64,000 nt of DNA from NCBI GenBank assembly GCA_037447655.1, contig JBBHKE010000298.1:1-64000 (forward strand), written 5' to 3'. The notes under the pieces are model-generated. The model searched no databases and was not told the origin of the DNA. It saw nothing but the letters and a program-made list of their open reading frames with translations. The position numbers and the translations under genes were made by a program. Positions within the stretch are counted from its first letter, which is position 1; the number at the start of each line of letters is the position of its first letter. This stretch comes from Zygnema cylindricum (Eukaryota > Streptophyta > Zygnematophyceae > Zygnematales > Zygnemataceae). Shown one piece after another: positions 20,826 through 30,217 of the stretch.

Positions 20826-21794
20826 ATGTATCGTCCTCCGCAGTTAAATCCTTCGGATTTTCCCGAATCGTGGGCCACATCCGATCCAATTGCGGATCGC
20901 AGATCGTCGTCAGTGCGGTCTGGTCTCACATCTACGTCATCGTTGTCCTCGGTTTCATCTAGGTCACACCTAGAGGGGACCGAAGAAGACTTCTCAGAGG
21001 AAACCTTTCCTACTCCTCACACTCGTAGGTTCCCTGCCAGCCCAGCTTTGGCACAACCGGCCCATCCTCCCCTTTACGACATGGCTTCCTCTTCAGAGGG
21101 ATCCATGGGAAGGATGCAATTCTGCTTTTCCAGATTAAAAGACACCATGTCTTTATCGCTTTTCTGTATGTTATACGATACGGAAATGAGGAATTTAGCA
21201 TTTAGATATCAGGATAGGTTTGACCTCCGCGTCGCTTTTTCCCTTCTCGGTCGATACCTCCGTGGTACGGCCCTCACACTCTACACTCGCAAGTACGAGG
21301 ATGTGCTTGCGATGACAGAGTACGTGGCTCCCTTTGCGGGGTTACCAGAAGTCCTAGGCCAAGTGGATATCCCATATCAGGCACCAAGACCAGCGGTATT
21401 AGATGCTAATGGGGATGAGTTGTATCCAGCTATCTCCGAGGTTCCTCGTCAGTATGCAGTGGCTGCCCGAGCGGCGGTCCCAACTAGAGCGGGGGGAACC
21501 ATTCTTTTACGTGACCCTCTCTCCGTCATGTTTGACATCCTCCAAGAGAAGTACCGGATGCAAAATCCGGATCAGATCAAAGAGTTAATGAACTTCGAGC
21601 GTAGGCGAGGTGAAACTGCCCCTGCCTTGCGAGCTCGGATGGAAACTCTGCGGGAAGCATTACCGGACCTCATGTCCGATGCGGAGGCTGTCCAGAAATT
21701 TGTGGGACAGTTTCCAGGTCCATCAAAGAGGTTTATCCAAAACCACCTCAGCCAGATGTATGGACTGAAATTAACCTTTGAGCAAGCGGCTTAA
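20826..21794 (+). CDS. Gyp-1 Gag (capsid part, 322 aa)
   Basis: Retrotransposon Gag. After a Ser-rich N-terminus there is a helical capsid-like region with L-M-N-F-E-R-R-R-G-E-T and L-R-A-R-M-E-T-L-R-E-A-L-P, typical of Ty3/gypsy gag. The ATG is preceded by gtacaatg. A TAA at 21792 ends the frame, but the next segment continues in the same frame (A-A-stop-Y-A-V-V-Y-E-M), so the original product was a longer Gag-Pol polyprotein. A CAA-to-TAA change would explain the stop. Confidence 0.85.
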   Translation: MYRPPQLNPSDFPESWATSDPIADRRSSSVRSGLTSTSSLSSVSSRSHLEGTEEDFSEETFPTPHTRRFPASPALAQPAHPPLYDMASSSEGSMGRMQFCFSRLKDTMSLSLFCMLYDTEMRNLAFRYQDRFDLRVAFSLLGRYLRGTALTLYTRKYEDVLAMTEYVAPFAGLPEVLGQVDIPYQAPRPAVLDANGDELYPAISEVPRQYAVAARAAVPTRAGGTILLRDPLSVMFDILQEKYRMQNPDQIKELMNFERRRGETAPALRARMETLREALPDLMSDAEAVQKFVGQFPGPSKRFIQNHLSQMYGLKLTFEQAA

Positions 21795-22388
21795 TACGCG
21801 GTAGTGTATGAGATGCAGACATCGTGGTGGGACGCCCATAAGTGTTCCAAAGCTCCTCACAGAGAACCGCTTAATCCATCTCCTCCTCCACCTAAAAACC
21901 CATGGCCTCCCAATAGGCCCCAGAAGACGCCAGCCATGGGAACTCCACCTGCTAGTCCCGTAAACCGAATGTGTTTTCGATGTGGAAAACCCGGGCACGA
22001 TGCTCGCATGTGTCCTGACAAGGCGGCCACTTGCACTCATTGCCATCAAACGGGACATTATGTTCATCGGTGCCACATCAAGGACCCTAATTTCACCTAT
22101 CAAAATCAGATAAAGAACGGCGGAATTCCGGCCCGTTCCGCGAAACCAGTCACTTCGCCTAAGGAGACCGGAAAAGAGGAAGCTCCCCCTAAGATCTCTC
22201 GTAGAGAGAGAGAGAAGGCCGAGCTTCAAGCCACAATGGCGGCCATGATGAAAGAGCAATTTGCAGCTTTCATGGCGGAAATGAAACCCCAATTTACTGG
22301 GATGGCTAGGACCGTGGTCCACATGTCGTCGTTGGCCGGGCGAACCTTTCGGGATTCCACCGTCCAACAACGGGTGGCCACATTTTAA
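21795..22388 (+). CDS. Gyp-1 nucleocapsid with two zinc knuckles
   Basis: Same frame as Gag. Two CCHC knuckles lie in tandem: C-F-R-C-G-K-P-G-H-D-A-R-M-C and C-T-H-C-H-Q-T-G-H-Y-V-H-R-C, for binding element RNA. A Lys/Glu-rich probable coiled coil follows (S-R-R-E-R-E-K-A-E-L-Q-A). It ends at TAA 22386, again with the frame continuing beyond. Confidence 0.88.
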   Translation, partial: YAVVYEMQTSWWDAHKCSKAPHREPLNPSPPPPKNPWPPNRPQKTPAMGTPPASPVNRMCFRCGKPGHDARMCPDKAATCTHCHQTGHYVHRCHIKDPNFTYQNQIKNGGIPARSAKPVTSPKETGKEEAPPKISRREREKAELQATMAAMMKEQFAAFMAEMKPQFTGMARTVVHMSSLAGRTFRDSTVQQRVATF

Positions 22389-23243
22389 AAGGGCTCACCG
22401 GACCATAACCGAGTGGGCAAATTACAAAATTCTCGTGTCCCACTCTCATTTGCAAAAAAGCCTCTGCCTTCACTACCGGACACAGCTCATACCATCGCGG
22501 TAGAGGCACTGACCATATTGGATGGCACTATTCATGAGGCTCATCGGGTAAAGGAGCAATTAAGTATTCTTTCAGCGATGTTGGAGGGGGTACCGAAAGC
22601 CCTTCCCCTCGTTGATGAGGTCGCAGCGACAGCAGCTTTGAGGGCTCTGCAGTTAAACCGCAGTATCTCAGCGGTTCAACCCGTTACTACGGAAGAGCGT
22701 CGTAATCTCGACCCCGATATCAGTTTTCTTGATAACTCACGGGGATCATTCTCGGTGAACGGTGTTCACCCCACTCTTCCTCTCATGGACACCGGAGCCA
22801 AACCCGTGATCCTCGGATCCGGATTTGCGCTCAAGCTTGGTCTGACAGCAGACAAGCTTCAGGCGACCACTACCCGACTTCTTACTTCGGCTTGGACCAC
22901 GGAGCCGGTCCTCGGAATCACAAAGGACCCGCTCATCTATCGGTTTGAGACAAGAACCGAAAATGAGTCCGTTGAAATTGCTGTCAGAGCATTAGTCACT
23001 AAATGTGACGACAATGAGTGTTTGGTGGGTCATGACGTTATATTCCGAATCGACGGTGGTGTGGACATGCACGACCAAACATTTTCTTATCGCACGACAC
23101 ACTTTTCAGAGCACAAAATCTGCCTCCCTCTTATTTCAGCCTGCCAATCTTTGCCCACTATGGCTCATTCGGCTACGGCTTTTCCAGCATTTTTGGGGAA
23201 CTCCGTTGGGGAGGAAATCTTCCACTCTCTTTCGGCCGAATAA
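22389..23243 (+). CDS. Gyp-1 aspartic protease
   Basis: Same frame as Gag. The retropepsin-like catalytic signature is L-P-L-M-D-T-G-A-K-P-V-I-L-G, about 120 residues after the start of this open stretch; a later hydrophobic block with V-G-H-D-V-I-F-R-I supports the fold. It would cleave the polyprotein within the particle. TAA at 23241 interrupts; downstream codons continue in frame into the methyltransferase. Confidence 0.82.
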   Translation, partial: KGSPDHNRVGKLQNSRVPLSFAKKPLPSLPDTAHTIAVEALTILDGTIHEAHRVKEQLSILSAMLEGVPKALPLVDEVAATAALRALQLNRSISAVQPVTTEERRNLDPDISFLDNSRGSFSVNGVHPTLPLMDTGAKPVILGSGFALKLGLTADKLQATTTRLLTSAWTTEPVLGITKDPLIYRFETRTENESVEIAVRALVTKCDDNECLVGHDVIFRIDGGVDMHDQTFSYRTTHFSEHKICLPLISACQSLPTMAHSATAFPAFLGNSVGEEIFHSLSAE

Positions 23244-24422
23244 ATTATATCGGATAGTTCTCCCTTACCCAAGCTCTTTGCGGAACCGGGTTTTCTTATC
23301 AATTCTCACACATTTGACAATATTTATAAGTCCACATTATCTATTCCATTAACGACTTTCCCTCCTATACCTATAGTTGCAACCGATCTTTCGGGTTTCC
23401 TTCCAATCCGTTGGAAGCCCGTACAGCTGAGTCCTCATACGGACGGGGTCGTTATTTTAGATCTATTCTCTGGGATCGGAACTTCACTATTGTCATGTTT
23501 ACGAAATGGTCTCCTCATCCGTCATTACTATGCAGTAGAAATTGATGCATTAGCTAGAAAGGCACAATAGCACCACTGTAATCTCCTGCATTCACAGTAT
23601 CCACAGTTATTTCCAAAGTCGGCCTTTCTACACATGTACACTGCCCTTCCACAAGACATCCGCATCCTTAGTAATCATCATCTACGGGATGTCGAACCGA
23701 TAGACATTGTTTTTGGGGGGTGGGAGTGTCAAGGCATGTCTCGGGCCGGCAAAGGTCTTGGTTTGGCGGATCCCCGTACCAAATTGTTTTTTGAGCTTTT
23801 GAGGGTCCTTCATTTTCTTCAAACCATGGCCAAGCCTGTCGGATACATTTTAGAGAACGTCGCCGCTTATAATGATCCTCGGCCAACAGTTCTGGCTGAC
23901 TATAAGCGCATAGAACACCTTATCGGACCCCCGCTAATTATTGATGCCGCTCGGCATGGGTCTTTAGCACATCGGGTTCGCACCAAATGGACGAACTTAC
24001 TCGATGTTCGTCGTCTTCGTGAGGCTAATTTGTTGGTACGACCTCCCACTATAGATATTACGACCGCTTTGCTTCCCTTCAACCAAGTCCAATCATGTGT
24101 CCAATCTGACTACCCTCCGAATTACAACATTAATGTACCTGGCCAGCCCCTCAAGGTCCTTCCTACTTTAGTGTCTTACCCTAATTCCCATGCATACTCT
24201 CATAAGAGTCCAGGCATGCTCCGGAATAATGTCACTGGAGAGTTAGAGGAGCCTAGAGGAGCCTACGGCCACAGAACGAGAGCATCTCATGCATTTTATT
24301 TCAGGCACTACTGCGGCCTCGGCCTTACGGATAGACAGCGTTGCACTTTGTTGGGTAGGGTCATGGATCCTCAATCTTTATCATTTGTCTTAGTTCTCGG
24401 TCTTGCAGCTGGTCGCTACGCA
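23244..24422 (+). CDS. C5-cytosine DNA methyltransferase domain within Gyp-1 pol
   Basis: Motifs in canonical (non-permuted) order: I, D-L-F-S-G-I-G-T at 23460-23483, for S-adenosylmethionine binding; II, Y-Y-A-V-E-I-D ending at 23546; IV, G-G-W-E-C-Q-G-M-S with the catalytic Cys codon at 23727-23729; VI, E-N-V at 23853-23861; VIII, A-H-R-V-R-T-K-W-T-N-L near 23968-24000; then a target-recognition stretch and a weak IX/X region (G-L-T-D-R-Q-R-C, about 24322). The core of about 325 codons equals minimal C5 enzymes. The usual Pro-Cys is Glu-Cys. One in-frame TAG (23568, Q-stop-H-H) breaks it. Motif VIII recalls Dnmt3-like enzymes. It would methylate cytosines in DNA, possibly the element's own cDNA or LTR. 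Confidence 0.9.
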
Positions 24423-25349
24423 CAGAATCACCCCGTGCAACCAGCTAGGGGGGGGAATATGGCGGCTCCTTCACGTCTTCTTTCCTCTCGCACCTCTCAT
24501 AGTCTCAAGGGAAATCCATTTCAGTTTTTTCTCTTCCCTTCTCTCACACATGCGGTTAAAAACATCTCCATCTATGATTTCCTCAACCCCAGTCATATGT
24601 CTTGGGAAATCCCGGCCTATACAGCCGTTCAATCCACAATTTCATCGTTTCCTGGTCCGGCACCGCACTGGACAGCTGCATTTCCGACGCGTAGCTGGCA
24701 CCACTGGGTGAACTACTTGCAGCAGACTCCGATAAAATACGAGTTAGGCCACTCACTCATCGCCGATGAGCAAATTGCATTTGCTCAGGCCATGGAAGCT
24801 TTCACTATCAAGAGTCCCGAGACGCCCAAGTGGAAGTTCGGTTCCAGTCTCACAAAGGCGGAACAGGCACTATTAAGTGACACAGTCACCCGTCATATAG
24901 ATGCATTTTCTTTCTACATAAATGACCTTGGACCTCATTCTACTTACAAAATGTCAATCGATCTTGCCGACGATCGACCTATCTTTAAGCCGAAACACCG
25001 TCTCTCTGAAATGGAATGGGAGATGGTGGACAAAATATGCGCAAAATTGGAAGAATCCGGTCTTATCTATCGGTCGGATTCCACCTTTGCCGCCCCCACA
25101 GTCATGCCTAGGAAGAAAGATTCCGACAGAAATTTTACTGAGCGAAAAATGTGTGGGGACTACTGAGAGCTCAATGCCCGGACCGTTCAAGACCACCACC
25201 CTATGCCTCTAGCGGAGGAAATATTTGACCATGTAGGTGGTGCGATGTTCTTTAGCATTCTTCACTTACGTTAAGGGTTTAACCAGATTGAAATTGAGGA
25301 AAGAGATCGACATAAAATTGCATTTTGGGGCAGTGATGGTCGGTGGGAA
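24423..25349 (+). CDS. Gyp-1 linker and reverse transcriptase N-terminus
   Basis: Same frame as the methyltransferase. A linker of about 140 residues without recognised domain is followed by the gypsy RT entrance: F-K-P-K-H-R-L-S, then L-I-Y-R-S-D-S-T-F-A-A-P and C-G-D-Y. At 25164 TGA replaces the Arg of C-G-D-Y-R-E-L-N (CGA to TGA), and at 25272 TAA replaces the residue before G-F-N-Q-I (CAA likely). A 1-nt deletion near 25349 (W-E-W then V-M-P-F-G) moves the remainder to another frame. Confidence 0.85.
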
Positions 25350-26476
25350 TGGCAGTCATGCCTTTCGGTCTTAAGAACGCACCCGCCGTGTTTCAAAAAG
25401 TCATGGATTCGGTGCTGGGTGGATGTAAATTTTCCCGGTGCTACATCGACGACTTGATAATCGCTTCCGCCACGGTTGAGGAGCACGCCCTCCATATTGA
25501 GTGGGTTCTCACCGAGTTAAAGAAGGTCGGGTTGAAGTGTCACCCAACCAAGTGTACTTTCGGTGCGGAGGGAGTGCCCTATCTCGGCCATTTTATTTCG
25601 GCTGAGGGCATCACTCCCTTAGAAGCTAAGGTAGAAGCGATCACCAAATTGCCACCCCCCACGGATCTCACTAGTCTGAGGGCTTTTCTCGGACTAGCCA
25701 ATTATTACCGTCGGTTTGTACTAAATTTTAGTACGATTGCTTCTCCTCTCAATGACCTTCTCAAAAAAGAAGTGCCTTTTGTTTGGGGACCCGCCCAAGT
25801 AGAAGCGTTTCAAAAACTGAAAACCGCCCTTTCTAGCGCTCCCATTCTTCGACCTCCTAACCACAAGCTTCCCTTTTGCCTACAAACCGATTTTGGGAAG
25901 CCTAGCATTGCGGCTATTTTAACGCAAAGAGAGTTGAATGGAGAGGAATACTTAATGGCATACGCTAGCCGGAGCAATAACCGAGCTGAATCCAATTACA
26001 GTAGTTACGAGGTTGAATGTCTCGCCGCGGTATGGGGTATTGTTCATTTTCGACATTATCTTTACGGCAAGCCATTCACGCTCCTAACTGACCATCAACC
26101 CCTTCATTGGTTGATGACCAACGATAAGCTTTCAGGGAAGCTTGCCCGATGGGCTTTAATTTTACAAGAGTACGACGTTGAGATCATCCATCGGCCCGGT
26201 TTGTCAAGCTTGAACGCCGACAGGATTTCTCGGAATCCACTACCTCGGACCACCGATAACGGAGTCCCACAAGATTTCGACGAGGATGAGGTATCGGTCA
26301 TGTCGGTTGGTTCCTATATCACTTACTATCTCTCTTATATTCCTCACCCTCGACCGGCCACAGATCCGTGGCGCGACGGCCCATTAATCCTCTTCCTCTC
26401 CTCTCAAACACTTCGGCCCGATACTACAGCCGAGGAGGAAGACCGAGTAAAGAAACGAGCCAAAAATTATCTGTAG
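25350..26476 (+). CDS. Gyp-1 reverse transcriptase core and RNase H
   Basis: Continues RT with V-M-P-F-G-L-K-N-A-P and the catalytic C-Y-I-D-D-L-I-I-A-S, then the connection (L-G-H-F-I-S-A-E-G-I, L-G-L-A-N-Y-Y-R-R-F) and RNase H with Q-T-D-F-G, E-V-E-C-L-A-A-V-W and L-L-T-D-H-Q-P-L. Catalytic acidic residues are in place. It ends at TAG 26474; integrase follows in the same frame. Confidence 0.93.
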
Positions 26477-27568
26477 CTCGGCGGATCTTTAGTTCGATTG
26501 CTGGCGGACAGCAGTCATCGGCATGTCCTTCGACCAACCGAGCGTTTGTCCTTTATTGAGCAGATACATACCGAGCTTGGCCATTACGGGACCAAGCGTA
26601 CTTTGAGTCTTGTACAGGCACGCTATTGGTGGTCCGGAATGCAAGCGGATGTGGGGGCCATTCTCCACAAATGCGCCACATGCGACCGGTTACGCACCTC
26701 TTTCTCTAATCGGCAGGTGTCTCTACAGCCATTACCCATCAGAGGATTGTTTTATCGCTGGTCCGTGGATCTCGCCGGACCGTTTCCCTTATCTCGAAAG
26801 GGAAAACAATACATCATGATAATGATTGAAAATTTTAGCAAGTGGGTAGAGGTGGTCGCTCTTCCCCACAAGACTAAATTGACCACCGCTGCTTTAAAAA
26901 AGCACGTCCTCATGCGTTATGGAGCTCCTGCGGAGGTTCTCACGGACCAGGGTACGGACTTCCGCGGGGAATTTCAAGAGATGTTTGATGAAGCTTTAAT
27001 TGATCATCGTCGGACGAGTCGTGATCACCCACAGGCCGATGGCTTGGCGGAACGAGCTGTCCAAACTTTCAAGCGGGCTCTCCGGAAGCATTGTTTGGAG
27101 AAACACATCTCCGTCTGGGACGAATCCTTGGGCTATATCACCATGGGATACCGGATGTCCGTACAGGCTAGCTTGGCTAATTTTAATCCGTACTATATTC
27201 TGTTCAGTCGAGCACCCTTGCTCGGTCGGAATATCCAAAAAGCAGCAAGTTTACCTTTGCCTTTAATGTCTTACACCATATTCTTGGAAGAACTAACTCG
27301 CCGTGCTTTGCTTTTCGCTCGTGAGATGCCCATGGCTTTTGATAATTTTGAGATTGCCCATAATCGGGATACTTTGCGCTTTGCCACCACGCGAAGTGGC
27401 AGTTACAAGCCTCAACAGAAATCTTACCAAGTCGGGGATTACGTGTATCTTCGACGACAATCTTTCGACACTTTGGACACAGATGTTTCACCACACATTC
27501 TTCGTGTGGTGGAAATGGATGCTAATGGGATCTTGGGTTTGCAGGGTGCGGATACAAGGATAATTTAA
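26477..27568 (+). CDS. Gyp-1 integrase
   Basis: Full gypsy integrase. The HHCC zinc domain is H-T-E-L-G-H ... C-A-T-C; the catalytic D,D,E core has S-V-D-L-A-G-P, L-T-D-Q-G-T-D-F and G-L-A-E-R-A-V, with 34 residues between the last Asp and the Glu; the C-terminal domain has G-D-Y-V-Y-L-R-R. TAA at 27566 follows R-I-I; the frame continues into the PHD finger, so integrase was probably made as an integrase-PHD fusion. Confidence 0.93.
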   Translation, partial: LGGSLVRLLADSSHRHVLRPTERLSFIEQIHTELGHYGTKRTLSLVQARYWWSGMQADVGAILHKCATCDRLRTSFSNRQVSLQPLPIRGLFYRWSVDLAGPFPLSRKGKQYIMIMIENFSKWVEVVALPHKTKLTTAALKKHVLMRYGAPAEVLTDQGTDFRGEFQEMFDEALIDHRRTSRDHPQADGLAERAVQTFKRALRKHCLEKHISVWDESLGYITMGYRMSVQASLANFNPYYILFSRAPLLGRNIQKAASLPLPLMSYTIFLEELTRRALLFAREMPMAFDNFEIAHNRDTLRFATTRSGSYKPQQKSYQVGDYVYLRRQSFDTLDTDVSPHILRVVEMDANGILGLQGADTRII

Positions 27569-27835
27569 GAGCATTCAAAGAATTATGCACCTTGTTACTT
27601 ACCCGATTTGTCGCAGAATATGGATCCAATGAGAATGCCAATCACAGAGGCGACGGAATGTACCATTTGCAAGCGAGCAGACGGCGAGACTTCCATGCTC
27701 TTGTGCGACCATTGTAACCAAGGGTTCCACATGGAGTGCTTGGTTCCTCCATTGACAGCTGTGCCAGCTGGCCATTGGTTTTGCCATGGCTGTCGTGAGC
27801 TGCCAACGGTTTTGACCAGCTCCTCCGCAGGCTAA
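27569..27835 (+). CDS. C-terminal PHD finger of Gyp-1
   Basis: In frame with integrase after one stop. Zinc ligands follow C-x2-C-x11-C-x2-C-x4-H-x2-C-x14-C-x2-C (C-T-I-C; C-D-H-C; H-M-E-C; C-H-G-C) with the conserved Trp before the last Cys pair (G-H-W-F-C), so this is a complete C4HC3 PHD finger. PHD fingers bind histone H3 tails, which suggests tethering of the integration complex to particular chromatin. The stop TAA (27833) lies directly before the polypurine tract, as expected for the end of pol. A small separate protein starting at the Met near 27618 is an alternative. Confidence 0.9.
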   Translation, partial: EHSKNYAPCYLPDLSQNMDPMRMPITEATECTICKRADGETSMLLCDHCNQGFHMECLVPPLTAVPAGHWFCHGCRELPTVLTSSSAG

Positions 27836-27851
27836 GGAGCTGGGGGGGGGG
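27836..27851 (+). promoter_or_regulatory. Gyp-1 polypurine tract
   Basis: ggagctgggggggggg after the last codon, adjoining segment S rather than segment T. This is the main hint that S belongs at the LTR's 5' end. Confidence 0.65.
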
Positions 27852-27855
27852 AATT

Positions 27856-28042
27856 ATAGGGGTCACTTCACGCTACGGGAGTATTTTTCCCTTTTATTCA
27901 TTTGGTCATCTTCACCTTTATTCTTTTGCATGTTGTATATACATTTTTCCCTTCTCATTCTTTTTCGTTTGTATATATGTCTGGAGCATGACTTTACTGG
28001 TTGGGATGCATGTTCGCTCTTGCTTTTCCCTCATGCACGACA
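27856..28042 (+). repeat. Gyp-1 segment S, internal copy
   Basis: 187 bp, same length and nearly the same sequence as 29178-29364. It ends CACGACA, then gc, then T begins TGTCATG. Confidence 0.88.
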
Positions 28043-28044
28043 GC

Positions 28045-29364
28045 TGTCATGCCGCATGGTGTCGGTCGCGGGCATGCACGATATTTTGCATGCGCGCACG
28101 ATATAGTGCGCACGCACGCATGATATTGTGCACGCGTGAGCGATATTTTGCATGCGCGCATGATATAGTGCTCACGCACGCACGATATTGCGCACACGCA
28201 CGCGATATTCAACACGCTCGAACGAAATCATACATGCACGCACGATTATTTTTGCGCGCGTGCATGATTTCCGTTCGCACGTGCAAAGGCATATCGGTTC
28301 ACTTATCTTTGACGTGTACACGATTCGCGTACATGTCTATTTGTATATGTACTAATTTTGTGCGTACTATTGTTTCGTTTCGTGCGCAGGTACACAATTT
28401 TGGAGTACATACGTGAAGCAGCGTTTGGCGATACATCACGATATCCGGGAGTACCATTGACGCTTCGATGTACCATTATATATTTAAGTCGCGAACCCAT
28501 GTAAGTTCGCGCGTACATGTAGTTAGGGAGGGTTTTTACCCTCGGACGGTGGATTTTGTTAGGCGTACAGCAGACGATGATTGGTCGCCTATTGGGCCAA
28601 ACATCTTAAGTAGTTCGTTCATGTGAACTAGCCTAGACTTAGGTTAGGGTTTGCGTAGGCGTAGCGTAGCTAATACTTAGTCTATTTTCAGACTTAGAAT
28701 TTCAAGCTTTTAGACAAGAATTTTCTCTTGGTGGCGGAGCTTTTCTCTTGCTCTCTCTCTCACCGATTGCTCAAGTTTCTTCCTTTCTTTTGCTAGCTAG
28801 CTGTAGAAGCTAGATAGTTTACGTATATTCTCCCTTGTAATTCTGCCCACGCTTTTAATCCACGCGGCTCAGATCCAAGTCCGGAAGGTTTCCCTCCAAC
28901 TTGTGTCATTTCTGGGAAGTGGTGGATTGGAGTTCGTGTGGAGAAGCATCCGGATCCGGCTGCCCTTCTCACGGACAGCTGAACGGTTTGGGTGTTTATT
29001 TTTGTGTTGTTTGTATTTTCGGTTGGGAATGGAAGGGTGAATTTTGGCCGAATTTGGAGTTTTCCTTGTTTTTGGTTGGAATTATTTATTTTGCTTCGTT
29101 GTTTTCGTATGAGATAACTCTTGTAAAGAATACGTTGAAGACCCAAGAGCCTAGTGGCTACCTTGTGGCTGAGTATTATAGGGGTCACTTCACGCTAGGG
29201 GAGTATTCTTCCCTTTTATTCCTTAAGTCATCTTCACCTTTATTCTTTTGCATGTTGTATATACATTTTTCCCTTCTCATTCATTTTCGTTTGTATATAT
29301 GTCTGGAGCATGACTTTGCTGGTTGGGATGCATGTTCGATCTTGCTTTTCCCTCATGCACGACA
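28045..29364 (+). repeat. Gyp-1 3' LTR (T plus S)
   Basis: T (28045-29177) followed by S (29178-29364), beginning TGTCATGC and ending GCACGACA, imperfect inverted termini of the TG...CA kind, next to the right GTGG. The 5' end of the element lacks S. Confidence 0.87.
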
Positions 29365-29368
29365 GTGG

Positions 29369-30217
29369 TGGCACTAGGATGGGCAATTTATATCTTTTGA
29401 ATTTTTTTAATGATATTGCACATGCTTCTTTAGCTCATTCTCCCTCTTCTTCCTCTTTTTTTACACGACATCTTCGATACGGCCATCTTAATGGTGCTAG
29501 CCTAGGTTCCCTTGGAAAAGGGCTTGTAATGGGCATCAATAAATTTCATGAAACAAAAATTGACTTTTGTCATGGTTGTATTCTTGGAAAAATGCCTCAT
29601 TTACCTTTTCCTTCTTCTTCTTCTCGCTCTTTGGCTCCTCTTGATCTCATTCATAGTGATGTATGTGGTCTTATTCCAATTCAAAGCATTAGTGGCGCGT
29701 CTTATTTCCTCACTTTCATTACTGATTTTTCTTGCTTTACATATGTCTATTTTATGCGACATAAATCCGAAGTTTTTACCCATTTTAAACATTTGAAGGC
29801 ACTTGTGGAAAATCATTTGTCGTCTCGCATCAAAACCATCCGCACGGATAATGGGGGGGAATTTGTTTCAAATGAGTTTTCCGAGTTTTTACTAACACAT
29901 GACATTATTCATCACAAAACTTCTCCCTATTCTCCTCAACAAAATGGTGATGCCGAACGTCTAAATCGCACTCTCGTTGACATGTCTCGTTCTCTTCTCC
30001 ATTTTGCTTCCTTACCTTTTAATTTTTGGGCGGAAGCATTACTAACTTCCTCTTACATTCGAAATCGCTCTCCTACCTCCTCTCTTTCTAACAAAACTCC
30101 TTTTGAGGCGTGGCATGGCACGAAACTCGATGTCTCCCATTTTCGCATTTTTGGGTGCGAAGCATACTACAAAAATCTTCCCCCTTCCAATGGTAAACTA
30201 GGTCCTCGAGCTATGTG
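29369..30217 (+). CDS. Cop-2 GAG-pre-integrase and integrase
   Basis: Resumes after Gyp-1. Zinc part: R-Y-G-H-L-N ... C-H-G-C. Catalytic core: H-S-D-V-C-G-L (Asp present), T-D-N-G-G-E-F and N-G-D-A-E-R-L-N-R (Glu present), then F-W-A-E-A-L-L-T-S-S-Y-I and the F-E-A-W-H-G-T-K block. It terminates at TGA 30216 through a frame change; homologous sequence continues at 30229 (V-G-Y-S-P-N-F-K-A-Y-R). Confidence 0.9.

Larger units (their letters stand above)
18415..29364 (+). mobile_element. Gyp-1, Ty3/gypsy element encoding a DNA methyltransferase and a PHD finger
   Basis: A 10.95-kb insertion in Cop-2 with TGTC...GACA termini and a 4-bp GTGG target duplication. Order: long repeat segment T (18415-19549), leader, Gag, zinc knuckles, protease, C5-cytosine methyltransferase, RT, RNase H, integrase, PHD finger, G-rich polypurine tract, segment S (27856-28042), T again (28045-29177) and S again (29178-29364). 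All coding parts from 20826 to about 25349 share one frame; after a 1-nt deletion the rest (25343-27835) shares another. Eight in-frame stops make this copy defective, but domains are well preserved. Confidence 0.93.

Noticed and set aside
23244-24422. Host methyltransferase gene caught by chance inside an element
   Set aside because: The domain is in frame with protease and RT, has no introns and lies exactly between pol domains, so it is part of the element's polyprotein.
23448-24422. DRM-type (permuted) methyltransferase
   Set aside because: Motif order is I-IV-VI-VIII-IX, canonical rather than the permuted VI-X then I-V order of DRM.
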